Origin: an uncultured Bacteroidales bacterium
GTDB taxonomy: Bacteria; Bacteroidota; Bacteroidia; Bacteroidales; Paludibacteraceae
Direction: 5' to 3'
Length of the DNA: 64,000 nt
NCBI GenBank assembly: GCA_902782665.1
Contig: CACZOA010000011.1
Coordinates: 1-64,000 of the forward strand
Below are positions 33,442-41,985 of this stretch, in pieces. The stretch's first letter is position 1. Each line of letters begins with the position of its first letter. The notes beneath the pieces were generated by a model that ran no database searches, had not been told where the DNA came from, and saw only the letters and a program-made list of their open reading frames with translations. Both the position numbers and the translations under genes were made by a program.

Positions 33442-34590
33442 ATGGCAACAAAGGTGAATCCAAATGTAGAGAAGATGACATCGTTCATCGTAATGGATGT
33501 GTTGGAGCGTGCTAAAGAACTTCAGGAAAAAGGAGTTGACGTGATTCATTTAGAGGTAGGTGAACCAGATTTTGAACCTTCTGACGAGGTTGTTGTGGCA
33601 GGAATAAAGGCCTTTGCAGAGGGAGAAACCCACTATACTCACTCTCTTGGTGATATTGAGCTGAGACGTGAGATTGCCAAGTTCTACAAGAGCGAATACG
33701 GTGTTTCGGTTGATGAAGACAACATCGTCGTAACATCAGGATCATCCCCTGCTATCCTTATGGCTCTTCAGCTTCTTTGTGAACCGGGCAGCGAGGTGAT
33801 CATGACCAATCCCGGCTATGCCTGCTACAAAAATTTCACACTGGCTGCCAACGCTGTGCCTGTGCCGATCACTGTGAAAGCTGAAGACGGATTCCAATAT
33901 CCGATTGAGGCGTTGAAGGCTGCAATCACACCGAAGACTCGTGCCATCTTCGTCAACTCACCGATGAACCCTACCGGCACTCTCGTCTCCAAAGAGACAT
34001 ACGCGGAGATCGCCAAACTTGGTATTCCGATCATTTCCGACGAGATCTACCATGGACTTGTCTACAACGGCACTCCCGTCAGCGTGCTAGAAGTGACAGA
34101 CAATGCATTTGTGCTTAATGGTTTCTCAAAAAGATATGCGATGACGGGATTGCGTCTCGGCTATATGATCGCTCCTAAACAATATATGAAACATATCCAG
34201 ACAATGCAGCAAAACCTTGCCATCTGCGCGCCAAGCATGTCGCAGAAAGCAGGAATCGCAGCTTTGAGATATGGAGAGGATGATGTGAAGAAACGACTTG
34301 AGATCTACAATGAACGCCGTGTCTACATGATCGACCGTCTGCGTAAGATGGGGTTTGTGATTGAGACAGAGCCACAGGGAGCCTTCTACATCTTCGCCAA
34401 CGCGAAAAAATTCACCAATGACTGCTACAAATTCGCATTCGATGTGCTTGAGAATGCCCACGTCGGCATCACACCTGGTGTTGATTTCGGAACGAATGGA
34501 GAGGGATATGTGAGATTGTCGTATGCAAATTCGCTTGATAATATTAAAGTGGCATTGGACAGAATCGAAAAATACCTGAAGAAATGCTGA
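33442..34590 (+). CDS. PLP-dependent class I aminotransferase (aspartate/aromatic type)
   Basis: 382 residues, fold type I. EVGEPDFEPS (38-47), SGSSPAI (99-105), NSPMNPTG (172-179), cofactor-contacting Asp200 and Tyr203 (SDEIYHG), Schiff-base Lys230 in NGFSKRYAMTG and the substrate-carboxylate Arg in YVRLSYA near the C-terminus. It most resembles aspartate aminotransferase-like enzymes of the Igamma subgroup; exact amino-acid specificity is not readable. It directly follows the plug gene. Confidence 0.9.
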   Translation: MATKVNPNVEKMTSFIVMDVLERAKELQEKGVDVIHLEVGEPDFEPSDEVVVAGIKAFAEGETHYTHSLGDIELRREIAKFYKSEYGVSVDEDNIVVTSGSSPAILMALQLLCEPGSEVIMTNPGYACYKNFTLAANAVPVPITVKAEDGFQYPIEALKAAITPKTRAIFVNSPMNPTGTLVSKETYAEIAKLGIPIISDEIYHGLVYNGTPVSVLEVTDNAFVLNGFSKRYAMTGLRLGYMIAPKQYMKHIQTMQQNLAICAPSMSQKAGIAALRYGEDDVKKRLEIYNERRVYMIDRLRKMGFVIETEPQGAFYIFANAKKFTNDCYKFAFDVLENAHVGITPGVDFGTNGEGYVRLSYANSLDNIKVALDRIEKYLKKC

Positions 34591-34623
34591 ATTATAAATG
34601 CGAAATGCTAAATGAAGTATCAC

Positions 34624-34700
34624 CGCATCTGGAAGACGCTATTTCAGTAGCTGTAAACACCGAACGCAGTGCTGTTTGCTGATAAGAGGATACGCAGTCC
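34624..34700 (+). repeat. Structured repeat type 2, diverged copy D
   Basis: Begins 33 bases after the aminotransferase stop: GCATCTGGAAGACGCTATTT, then GTAAACACCGAACGCAGTGC. It matches the order of the better conserved copies at 36850, 36933 and 38243. A following hairpin GGCAGG-TTTGATA-CCTGCC (34703-34721) precedes the next gene. Confidence 0.6.
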
Positions 34701-34744
34701 AGGCAGGTTTGATACCTGCCACTACGATAAAAAATCAACCAATT

Positions 34745-35863
34745 ATGGCAAAAGAGTTATTCGATTCACCTAGATACGGCAAGAAAGGATTTATCAGCCA
34801 ATACGATATTTTTCTATATTTTTGGTTGATAAGTGGTATTACATTCATTTCTATAGGCGCATATATTACAAATAAATTTCATCTTGATGATGCGACATTC
34901 TTATATTTTAGCATATTTGGAGTAGTTATTGTTCCTATTGTATTTGCCTTCGGAAAATTCAAATACAGACAATACAAGAAAATACTTGAAGACCAGAAAG
35001 ATTTGTTCCATTCCAATGGTAAAACACCTTATGTCGCCCCACATGAATTTGGAATGTCCGTGTCGGATACAAACTATTCTCTCTATCTGGATCTCTCATT
35101 ACGTCTACTTTCCATCATAATGAAAGCGGATAAAGAGGAGAAAGTGCTTGAAATGGATGTTGTAAAGACATTTATTAAAAAGATGAATCCGTCGGATTTC
35201 AAAAAGACATTGGTTAAATTCAATGATTATCTGAAAGAAGATTTTGCTGTGGAAGATGTGGCGTTCGCTATGTATTGGTGGTTTGAAATTAAAGATGAAT
35301 CCCAAAAAGACGATGACAAAAGATATTATACATTAATGCAATTGTTTGAGCTTGCATATTCCGACGGCGATTTCTGCGAAGAAGAGGAATATATGTTGAG
35401 ATATATTGCATATCACATGCGTCTCACTGAAGCTGAATATGAAAAAACATTAAAAAGATACATATATAAATATCAAAAAAATAATTACGATGAATATTAC
35501 AACCAGTATATGAAAGCCCGCTATAAAAGGGTTGGCGGATACTGGTATCGCGACAGAAAAGGTCGCAAGCAATGGTATTCATTCAAAGATGATGAGCAGA
35601 CGGGAGACTATTCATCTTCGTCTGGAAACAACAACACTACTACCCCATCCATTTCAGCTGAACTGCAGAAAGCCTACGCCGTGCTTGGCATTTCCGTCGA
35701 CGCTACTCCGTCTGAAATCAAAGCATGCAAACGAAACCTTCTCCGTCTAAACCATCCGGATCTGTTTTCTACCAGAGGTCAGGAGGCTGTCTCTGCCGCA
35801 ACGTTGAAATGCCAGAAAATAAACCAGGCATACGAATTGTTGAAGGCTAATGGAAAATGCTGA
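34745..35863 (+). CDS. Membrane protein with TerB-like and DnaJ domains
   Basis: 372 residues from ATG 34745; an in-frame upstream extension to 34676 lies in repeat sequence and is rejected. Two membrane helices (about 20-75), a TerB-like helical domain (about 110-250, including LFELAYSDGDFCEEEEYMLR), a basic aromatic linker with YWYRDRKGRKQWYSF and a C-terminal J domain (about 300-370) with the essential HPD tripeptide in LNHPDLF. The architecture resembles DjlA, a membrane-anchored DnaK co-chaperone, but with different order and spacing. First gene of the repeat-separated cluster. Confidence 0.75.
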   Translation: MAKELFDSPRYGKKGFISQYDIFLYFWLISGITFISIGAYITNKFHLDDATFLYFSIFGVVIVPIVFAFGKFKYRQYKKILEDQKDLFHSNGKTPYVAPHEFGMSVSDTNYSLYLDLSLRLLSIIMKADKEEKVLEMDVVKTFIKKMNPSDFKKTLVKFNDYLKEDFAVEDVAFAMYWWFEIKDESQKDDDKRYYTLMQLFELAYSDGDFCEEEEYMLRYIAYHMRLTEAEYEKTLKRYIYKYQKNNYDEYYNQYMKARYKRVGGYWYRDRKGRKQWYSFKDDEQTGDYSSSSGNNNTTTPSISAELQKAYAVLGISVDATPSEIKACKRNLLRLNHPDLFSTRGQEAVSAATLKCQKINQAYELLKANGKC

Positions 35864-35911
35864 AAATAATTCATAATTCGTAATTGTTGAGATAATCCAT
35901 CCATGGAATTG

Positions 35912-35942
35912 AACCGTAGGGGCGATTCCTTGTGGTCGCCCA
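35912..35942. repeat. Short hairpin repeat GGGCGA/TCGCCC
   Basis: GTAGGGGCGATTCCTTGTGG followed by TCGCCC forms a six-base stem. It is flanked on both sides by imperfect copies of the AATTCGTAATGCATAATT repeat (35868-35888 and 35976-35998), so the hairpin may be the core of a small mobile or REP-like unit of about 130 bases. Confidence 0.5.
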
Positions 35943-36013
35943 TCGTTTGGCAACGAATCCCAACCATGACCGAAATAATTCGTAATGCATAATTAATTGG
36001 AAATCAGAATGTA

Positions 36014-36043
36014 TTGAATTCTGATAAATAATTCATATTTTTG
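36014..36043 (+). promoter_or_regulatory. Promoter of the DUF4304-like gene
   Basis: TTG (36014-36016), 19 bases, TATTTTTG (36036-36043). Good -33/-7 spacing, placing transcription start near 36050 and supporting ATG 36077 over the ATG at 36047. Confidence 0.5.
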
Positions 36044-36076
36044 TATATGTCATTACGAAAAGAAAATAAAATAGAA

Positions 36077-36841
36077 ATGAAGATAATCGACTTGTTAAAG
36101 ACAATAATTAATGCTGTTGGAGGGACACCCAAGTCTGAGGAAAAAGAATGTAGAATTCATTTGACCCCAAAAGAAATGTTAGAAAAAATAACAACGTTGT
36201 TGTCCGAAGACGATTTCTTCCGAGACTTCAAATTTCGGAAAAGCGATTGTTGTTTTATTTCTAAAAATGGTGGATTCAGAAAGGAAGTACATCTTGATCA
36301 TTATTGTAAATATGACGAACTTGTATTTTATCCTATTTTTGATGTCAAGTTTGATGTCTTGTTGAATTGGTTTAAGAAATACAATTTCAAAACAATTCAA
36401 GACCAAAAGGATAATCATAGTTTTGGATTCTCTAGTTGTATGTTAGGAAAAAAATCAAGCTATTATTATTTTGGTTTGGATGGGAAAGATTTTCAATCGA
36501 AATTTGATTCTTTCAAAAAAGAAATAATCGAATGCTCTAATTGGGTGTTTACAAATTATGCGACGTTAGACCTTGCCTATCAACAAAAAATAGTTCCTTT
36601 GTTGAATGGGGAAAAGGAAATGCCTGATGGAGGAATTGAGTGGGCCTTTATCGACTTGACATTATGCAGGATTGTGGCACCTCAGAATTATGATGTCCTA
36701 AAGAAAATGATTTTGGAAAGGATTGAATTCTTGCATGGTAGAAACGAACCTAATCTTGCCCACTATTACGATAAATTAGATGAAATTATCGCTTACATGG
36801 AAAGTTTAAGCGTCGAAGAATTAGAGAATTGCAAATTGTAA
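36077..36841 (+). CDS. DUF4304-like protein
   Basis: 254 residues from ATG 36077. The segment with DDFFRDFKFRKSDCCFISKN and GGFRKEVHLDHYC resembles the start of DUF4304 proteins, a family often found near contact-dependent toxin and immunity loci. No signal peptide or membrane segment, so cytoplasmic. The rest (YFGLDGKDFQSKFDSFKKEI, a C-terminal helical FLHGRNEPNLAHYYDKLDEI) fits a single globular protein. Family call is by eye and tentative; function unknown. Confidence 0.55.
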   Translation: MKIIDLLKTIINAVGGTPKSEEKECRIHLTPKEMLEKITTLLSEDDFFRDFKFRKSDCCFISKNGGFRKEVHLDHYCKYDELVFYPIFDVKFDVLLNWFKKYNFKTIQDQKDNHSFGFSSCMLGKKSSYYYFGLDGKDFQSKFDSFKKEIIECSNWVFTNYATLDLAYQQKIVPLLNGEKEMPDGGIEWAFIDLTLCRIVAPQNYDVLKKMILERIEFLHGRNEPNLAHYYDKLDEIIAYMESLSVEELENCKL

Positions 36842-36849
36842 ATCCTCTT

Positions 36850-36922
36850 CAGCGTCTGTAAGACGCTATCTCAGTAGCCGTAAACACCGAACAAAGTGGT
36901 GTTTGCGAATAAAAGAATACGA
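36850..36922 (+). repeat. Structured repeat type 2, copy E1
   Basis: Starts 9 bases after the stop of the DUF4304-like gene. First hairpin AGCGTC-TGTAA-GACGCT; second part CCGTAAACACCGAACAAAGT with GGTGTTTGCG forms a second stem (AAACACC / GGTGTTT). Confidence 0.7.
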
Positions 36923-36932
36923 AGATGAGCGT

Positions 36933-37000
36933 TGCGTCTGTAAGACGCTATCTCCATAGCCGTATGTGCCGAACGCAGTGGCACGTGCGGATGAGAGAAT
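36933..37000 (+). repeat. Structured repeat type 2, copy E2
   Basis: Tandem second copy: GCGTC-TGTAA-GACGC hairpin, then CCGTATGTGCC / GGCACGTGCGG as an 11-base stem with one G-T pair around GAACGCAGT. It immediately precedes the next gene. Confidence 0.7.
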
Positions 37001-37061
37001 GTGCGGAAGAGAGAACAAAGTGGCATGTGAGGGCAAAGCAATATATAAAAACAAATGGATA

Positions 37062-37880
37062 ATGAAAGAAGAAACGATTCTGAAAAACGAGTGGATCAAT
37101 CATTTTGGATTAACGGCCATATCCACATGGAAGTACTATAAAATCGTAGGATGTTTTCTCATCGGTTTTGAACAGATAAGGACACGTGGAGAACTCCAGC
37201 CTCATTTTATGATTTATCCTTTATGGGGAAACGATATAAAAGAATGCCTTAATGGATATTGCCTTTATCATTGCATAGAAGATTCAAAGGGATTTAGTTA
37301 CCAGATTTCAGTGTCAAAAATGTTGGCACACAAAGACGAAATGTTCCTTAATGCAGAGAAATACATGGGGTTTGATTTGACCAAGGATATCCATAAAAAT
37401 CAAATTCTCGACATTTTCAACAGATATTCAAAAGAATGGGACTCGAACCCTGTTCGTCAGAAAGCAATTATTGTGCTCAAAATTCATATGGCAGCCTACT
37501 TGAACGACAAAAAACTCTTTGACGATACTTTGTCTTCATCTTCTATGAAAACAATGGAAGAATATGCCCGCACGAAACCTCAATGGTTTGAAGAGATGTT
37601 CGGTAAATATGAATCTTGGAAAGAGGATCTTATTTCTGTATTTTTAAACAGGCAAACCATTATAGACAAAATCAATGCGAACATCGCCTCTGGGAAAATC
37701 AAGCAAAGACTTAATTTATTGTGTGAAGATGTGAATGGAGTTAAATATGAAAAGGGAAAGAATATTGATGGACATCACAAAGAGTCTGTCTCTATGCATC
37801 CTGAAATAATGACGGATCATAGAAATATTGAGTTTATGAAGAAAGAAGATTATATTAAAAATCATAGAGGACATGAGTAG
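37062..37880 (+). CDS. Hypothetical cytoplasmic protein in the repeat-separated cluster
   Basis: 272 residues from ATG 37062; the frame is open upstream to 36966, but that part lies in repeat E2. No signal peptide or membrane helix. N-terminal half is beta-rich (VGCFLIGFEQIRTRGELQPH, FMIYPLWGND), C-terminal half helical with a conserved-looking WFEEMFGKYESWKEDLISVF. A charged tail ends in a KNHRGHE motif. Not recognised as any named family. Confidence 0.55.
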   Translation: MKEETILKNEWINHFGLTAISTWKYYKIVGCFLIGFEQIRTRGELQPHFMIYPLWGNDIKECLNGYCLYHCIEDSKGFSYQISVSKMLAHKDEMFLNAEKYMGFDLTKDIHKNQILDIFNRYSKEWDSNPVRQKAIIVLKIHMAAYLNDKKLFDDTLSSSSMKTMEEYARTKPQWFEEMFGKYESWKEDLISVFLNRQTIIDKINANIASGKIKQRLNLLCEDVNGVKYEKGKNIDGHHKESVSMHPEIMTDHRNIEFMKKEDYIKNHRGHE

Positions 37881-37957
37881 AAAGAAATTTAAGATAAGTC
37901 ATCGAAAACTTTTTAAAGAAATTTGGGATAGAATGATTTGACAAATAAATAAACACA

Positions 37958-38242
37958 ATGGACAAATTCATTTTAATCGTAAGTTTGATTTATGCCATAT
38001 GGTATTTGGTGGAAGTCATATTGGAATCACAGGGCGTAGGAAGAGTTGAAACCAGAGAATACTGGCAATTTTTCTCTTTGGCATCATTATTTGTCCAAGG
38101 CATATACATGTTGATTTTGAGGACCATTTTGATTCATTTGCCAATTTCAGACACACAAAGAAATATAATTTTTACAGTTTTGCTTATTTTGTTTTTGCCT
38201 TTCTTGTGGTTTCTCTTGATTATTGCAGCATGGGGTACTTGA
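37958..38242 (+). CDS. Small membrane protein in the repeat-separated cluster
   Basis: 94 residues with three predicted membrane helices (about 3-20, 37-60, 66-91). The gene starts 77 bases after the previous stop, and repeat copy F begins one base after its own stop. No family recognised. It could be an immunity-type membrane protein, which is inferred from context only. Confidence 0.55.
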   Translation: MDKFILIVSLIYAIWYLVEVILESQGVGRVETREYWQFFSLASLFVQGIYMLILRTILIHLPISDTQRNIIFTVLLILFLPFLWFLLIIAAWGT

Positions 38243-38340
38243 TTCAGCGTCTGTAAGACGCTATCTCCATAGCCGTATGTGCCGAACGAAGTGGCACGCA
38301 CGTGCGGATAAGAAAACGAAGTGGTGTTTGCGGATAAACG
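38243..38340 (+). repeat. Structured repeat type 2, copy F
   Basis: Begins directly after the stop codon: CAGCGTCTGTAAGACGCTAT, CTCCATAGCCGTATGTGCCG, then GAACGAAGTGGCACGCACGT. Nearly identical to E2 over about 60 bases. It is followed by partial repetitions of GTGGTGTTTGCGGATAA. Confidence 0.7.
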
Positions 38341-38548
38341 TGCGGATTGGTGTTTGCGGTTAAAAAAATGTGTGGATATGAGGATATGCAGTGCGAGATG
38401 GTCCATGGTTTTGCAATATTTTTCAAAGAAACCTCAATAATTGACAAAAGAATCGTATCTTAGTCAAGATTTAATGTGATTTTGATTGATATCCCGTCGT
38501 CTACAGAGAATATATAAAAAAGAAGCTTTACTAATAAATATTACGCTT

Positions 38549-38899
38549 ATGGGAAAATTAACTGAACATTTCGGTGACTTGTCTTTAATAGATATCGTAT
38601 ACGCAGATGACGAAAAAAACTGTGCAGTCTTGGTCCTTGTTGCTGCTGGACATATTGATGGCAGTAAAGAAACTCAAACTGACCTACTTGACAAAATGGA
38701 AGGTTATCTCAACCACATTCAATCTGAAGAATTCAAGAAAGATTATCCTCAGGAAAACGTGTATATAGATGTCTGCTTTGATGATATTCCAGATGTTCTT
38801 ATCACTGATTTATTATTTGAATGTCAAAATTGGGTGAAAGAAAATGGAGCCATATTAAGACTTAAAATTGGTGACGACTATGTGCATTTTACCAATTAA
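38549..38899 (+). CDS. DUF6572-like protein
   Basis: 116 residues from ATG 38549 (the frame is open to 38486 without support). The pattern IDIVYADDEKNCAVLVLVAA, then a helix LLDKMEGYLNHIQSEEFKKD and VYIDVCFDDIP matches what I recall of DUF6572, small proteins commonly found beside SMI1/KNR4-type and other immunity-like genes. Cytoplasmic; function unknown. Confidence 0.6.
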   Translation: MGKLTEHFGDLSLIDIVYADDEKNCAVLVLVAAGHIDGSKETQTDLLDKMEGYLNHIQSEEFKKDYPQENVYIDVCFDDIPDVLITDLLFECQNWVKENGAILRLKIGDDYVHFTN

Positions 38900-38964
38900 C
38901 AGGATGTCTTGATAAACCCAAAGATGTTTACTTTATCCGTCAGCAATAACCTAAAAATATGATT

Positions 38965-40236
38965 ATGAGTTTTTTTGATAGCATTATCGACAAAATCAGA
39001 TCGATTAAAAGTAAATCGAATGACAAGATGTACAAAAGGTACTTCAAGGGAATGTCGTTGAGTATTGATTCCAAATATATTAGAATGAGTACAGAATATG
39101 AGCTGTATGATCACGGATGTCTTACTCATACAATGTGTGGAGGTATCCCAGCATTCAGATTGCCAAGAAATTGTAGCAATGAAGATTTTTTGAATAGTTT
39201 GAAAATCTGTTATGAAAGCAGCGGTGGCATATCCGAAAAAGAGTATGACGATACTGGAGGTTGGGATGCTGTAAAGAAAGAGCTGAAAATAAGAAGTCTA
39301 AAACAATATTATCTGTCTTCTGTCGGATTTTCCTTAAAATGGGAGCAAAAAGAAGACGCGAATGTTCACATAGATGTGTGGATATCTGAAGGTAAAAGCT
39401 ATCAAACCACATCCGGAGATAGTTTTTATCTGAAATACGATGAAAATTCCATTGATGAATTCGTGGTAAATCTTAGACGGATAATGGAAGAGATGTATGA
39501 AAAACATCAAGTGAAATCGAATAGTGAAATTCGCAGAATAGAAAATGAGACATACCAAGCAGAAATTAAAAATGCGTTAAGAGAATTAAAAAAACAATCC
39601 AATTCAGCCAAAAAGATTGCTTTGAAAAAATATGGTTGGAATCAAGACGGCAAAGTCGAAAAAATATGGAAAGTAGAAAGCGGATATTATTTTATTTTAG
39701 AACATTTGGATATAAGCGTTCCTGCAACTTTGTATGTCAAGCCACTTTATATAGACAATTTATGGAGGAAAATCACAGGAGAGACAGAAGAAACGGAAAC
39801 TTTAATTGAAGGTGTCAGATTGATGAATTTTCCTCTGTTTAAGGATATAAATGAGCAGAGTCATAATTGCGGGTATAGTTTGGATAAAATAAGACACTAT
39901 TCAGAAGAGGAGACAAAAAAAGTCTGGGACGACACATTCCAGCAACTTGAAGAGGCAGTGAATCGTTTTCTTCAAGAAAACCCCGACCCCGATTCCTATT
40001 TCCCTGGGGAGGACGTTTGTGAGGAAGAGTATACTCTTTTGACTTATTTACACTCCGGAGACAAACAAAAAGTTCTGAAGACGATAGCGAAGTTTAGAGA
40101 TAAAGACAAAAAAATATATTATCGGAATGAGGATCCCAAAGAAGATGAAAAATCCGACATCCACGTCTACGATGCAATGGCAAGTTGGCGGTTGGATAAC
40201 TATGATAAAATAGAAGCATGGTGCAAGAAAAATTAG
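38965..40236 (+). CDS. Hypothetical protein, 423-425 residues
   Basis: Starts at ATG 38959 or 38965. No signal peptide or membrane helix. An alpha/beta N-terminal half contains a distinctive MCGGIPAFRLPRNCSNEDFL and a VHIDVWISEGKSYQTTSGDS strand pair. A Lys-rich helical middle (KNALRELKKQSNSAKKIALK) leads to a second domain rich in Asp/Glu, ending HVYDAMASWRLDNYDKIEAW. Family not recognised. It sits in the cluster of small immunity-like genes. Confidence 0.55.
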   Translation: MSFFDSIIDKIRSIKSKSNDKMYKRYFKGMSLSIDSKYIRMSTEYELYDHGCLTHTMCGGIPAFRLPRNCSNEDFLNSLKICYESSGGISEKEYDDTGGWDAVKKELKIRSLKQYYLSSVGFSLKWEQKEDANVHIDVWISEGKSYQTTSGDSFYLKYDENSIDEFVVNLRRIMEEMYEKHQVKSNSEIRRIENETYQAEIKNALRELKKQSNSAKKIALKKYGWNQDGKVEKIWKVESGYYFILEHLDISVPATLYVKPLYIDNLWRKITGETEETETLIEGVRLMNFPLFKDINEQSHNCGYSLDKIRHYSEEETKKVWDDTFQQLEEAVNRFLQENPDPDSYFPGEDVCEEEYTLLTYLHSGDKQKVLKTIAKFRDKDKKIYYRNEDPKEDEKSDIHVYDAMASWRLDNYDKIEAWCKKN

Positions 40237-40552
40237 AATTTGCTGCTTGTTTGGGCTCAACAAACGCTTCATGTTCTGTATAATTTTACATCTTCTGCAT
40301 ATTTTTTAATGTTTTTTAAACAGAAAACAGTATTTTTATTAATTTTGGCATTGGAAAGCCACAAACAAATTTGTTTCTAGAAACTTTAACGGAGAAATAA
40401 TAGGTGAAAAACACATATATTTTTACCACGTTGTTTGTTTTCAATGTCGTTTATGACATGTTTTCCTACATCAACAATGAAGTTGCATTTTTGTGATGCG
40501 ATTTCATATGTGAAACTAAAAAATCAATTAGAAAAATTTAATTAATTTGAAA
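40237..40552. other. 316-base intergenic region upstream of the DUF1963 gene
   Basis: TAATTTTG at 40340-40347 is a -7-like element. The 14-base perfect palindrome AAACAAATTTGTTT (40363-40376) just downstream could be an operator. Nothing else recognised. Confidence 0.45.
40363..40376. promoter_or_regulatory. Perfect palindrome AAACAAATTTGTTT
   Basis: Fourteen-base dyad 15 bases downstream of a -7-like TAATTTTG. Its position fits a repressor site, but the role is inferred from symmetry alone. Confidence 0.3.
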
Positions 40553-41563
40553 ATGTCTAAATACGTTTATCTGTTTATAATTTTATTTTTTATAATTAAC
40601 ACTATATTCAATTTATGCATGTCTAAATATATTTATATATTTGTCGCTCTAGTTCTCGTATTTGGTTTTATCATCAATACAGTTCGTCATTGGGGCGATT
40701 GGAAAATCGACGACTATAAAAAAAAGCATGGGCTATTAAGTAATGAGATGGAGTTAAAAATAGCCTTAGGTAAGTTTCAATTGTCTAAATATTATGATTC
40801 CATCGCTCCTCTGATACGTTGGGGAATTGATGTGAGATTGACAGAGACAGAGGAGAGCCGACTTCTTATAGGATCCTCAAAATTTGGTGGACGTCCAGAT
40901 CTTCCTTCAGACGTGGAATGGCCGAAGGAAGGCAATGGGACACCTATGGAGTTTGTCGCTCAAATTAACCTTGAGGAGGCACGTCTGGCCGATGTGGAAG
41001 AACAGATGCCTGCACATGGAATCGTCTACCTATTCTTCAGTTTTACTTATGCGGTGGAAGATTATAGGGATCCACAATGTTTCAAGGTGATCTACGTAGA
41101 AAAGCCCGAAGGATTGTCGCGTAGAGATTTTCCAGAAGACGTGGAGAGAAAACAACCGTCTAAAAAGATTGATTTCATCGAATATCTGAGTCTTCCTACG
41201 TTTGACTGGAGTGATTTGAAGAAGATGGGAATGACAGAAGCCGAGCAGGACGCTTATTACGAGTTGTGCGGCACACATTTCCAGATTGTCATGTTGGGTC
41301 ATATCCTTACTGTTCAGGGACCTATGGAATATGATTGTGAAGACCAACGTCTGCAAAGGAACATGGGAAACCTTTTGCCAGAGAGTTGGGAGGAAAGAAA
41401 CGCGTTGTTCACTCAATTAGACAGTTGGATTCCATTCTTCTATCTTAATAATGACTGGTTGGATCCTAACGGTGATGGTTCGGATATCGCATTCTATATC
41501 CAGAAACAGGATCTGAAAAACGGTGATTTCAATAAAATGTGTCTTGTTATACAAGCAGACTGA
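40553..41563 (+). CDS. DUF1963 (YwqG-like) protein with N-terminal membrane helices
   Basis: 336 residues from ATG 40553 (a TTG two codons upstream is less likely). Two membrane helices (about 3-20 and 23-42) precede a YwqG-like domain. Its characteristic start is SSKFGGRPDLPSDVEWPKEG, followed by PMEFVAQINLEEARL and GIVYLFFSFTY, and near the end a LDSWIPFFYLNNDWLDPNGD then GSDIAFYIQ. DUF1963 proteins frequently occur among immunity genes of polymorphic toxins, but no biochemical role is established. The membrane anchor is unusual for the family. Confidence 0.8.
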   Translation: MSKYVYLFIILFFIINTIFNLCMSKYIYIFVALVLVFGFIINTVRHWGDWKIDDYKKKHGLLSNEMELKIALGKFQLSKYYDSIAPLIRWGIDVRLTETEESRLLIGSSKFGGRPDLPSDVEWPKEGNGTPMEFVAQINLEEARLADVEEQMPAHGIVYLFFSFTYAVEDYRDPQCFKVIYVEKPEGLSRRDFPEDVERKQPSKKIDFIEYLSLPTFDWSDLKKMGMTEAEQDAYYELCGTHFQIVMLGHILTVQGPMEYDCEDQRLQRNMGNLLPESWEERNALFTQLDSWIPFFYLNNDWLDPNGDGSDIAFYIQKQDLKNGDFNKMCLVIQAD

Positions 41564-41587
41564 TTAATTCATAATGCATAATGCGTA

Positions 41588-41929
41588 ATGAGTGACATGA
41601 AAGAAGAAATAAAAGATTGGTTTTTGAAATTGAAATATGGAAAAATCAAGACTCCATTTCAACATTATACCGTTTTGCTCGATGTCTATGCAGAAAAAGA
41701 GATAACAGACTACAATTCAAATGTTTGTCCGGAAGGTAATGCATGGATGAGTGTGAAAGTGTGGGCGAATGACACGGATGAAGCAGCTGACATAGCTTGT
41801 GCTCTTGCTTCAAACCTCGGTTTGGCATTAAATAAAAACAATAGTATCCAAGTATTTTCCACAAAACCAGAAATGCCTCCACAGGAAAAACCTTTTGCCT
41901 ATGACAGTAAATTCACTCCGTATAAATAA
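41588..41929 (+). CDS. Small hypothetical protein
   Basis: 113 residues, cytoplasmic, with WFLKLKYGKIKTPFQHYTVL near the N-terminus and a central AWMSVKVWANDTDEAADIAC followed by ALASNLGL. The middle resembles a small alpha/beta fold, but no family was recognised. Preceded by an ATTCATAATGCATAATGCGT repeat (41566-41585). Ends 6 bases before a terminator shared with metK. Confidence 0.55.
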   Translation: MSDMKEEIKDWFLKLKYGKIKTPFQHYTVLLDVYAEKEITDYNSNVCPEGNAWMSVKVWANDTDEAADIACALASNLGLALNKNNSIQVFSTKPEMPPQEKPFAYDSKFTPYK

Positions 41930-41935
41930 AAAGAT

Positions 41936-41964
41936 GGCCACGGTTGAGATTTTCAACCGTGGCC
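41936..41964. terminator. Bidirectional terminator between the small gene and metK
   Basis: Perfect 12-base stem GGCCACGGTTGA / TCAACCGTGGCC with a five-base loop, flanked by A-tract and TATTAA, between converging genes. Confidence 0.8.
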
Positions 41965-41985
41965 TATTAATATTGTAAGATCAGA

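Noticed and set aside
34703-34721. GGCAGG-TTTGATA-CCTGCC hairpin as a terminator
   Set aside because: No T-run follows and it lies next to a repeat copy, so it is more likely part of a repeat unit.
34624-38340. Integron attC sites
   Set aside because: The repeats form hairpins and sit between genes, but I see no GTTRRRY/RYYYAAC core sites and no integrase in the window.
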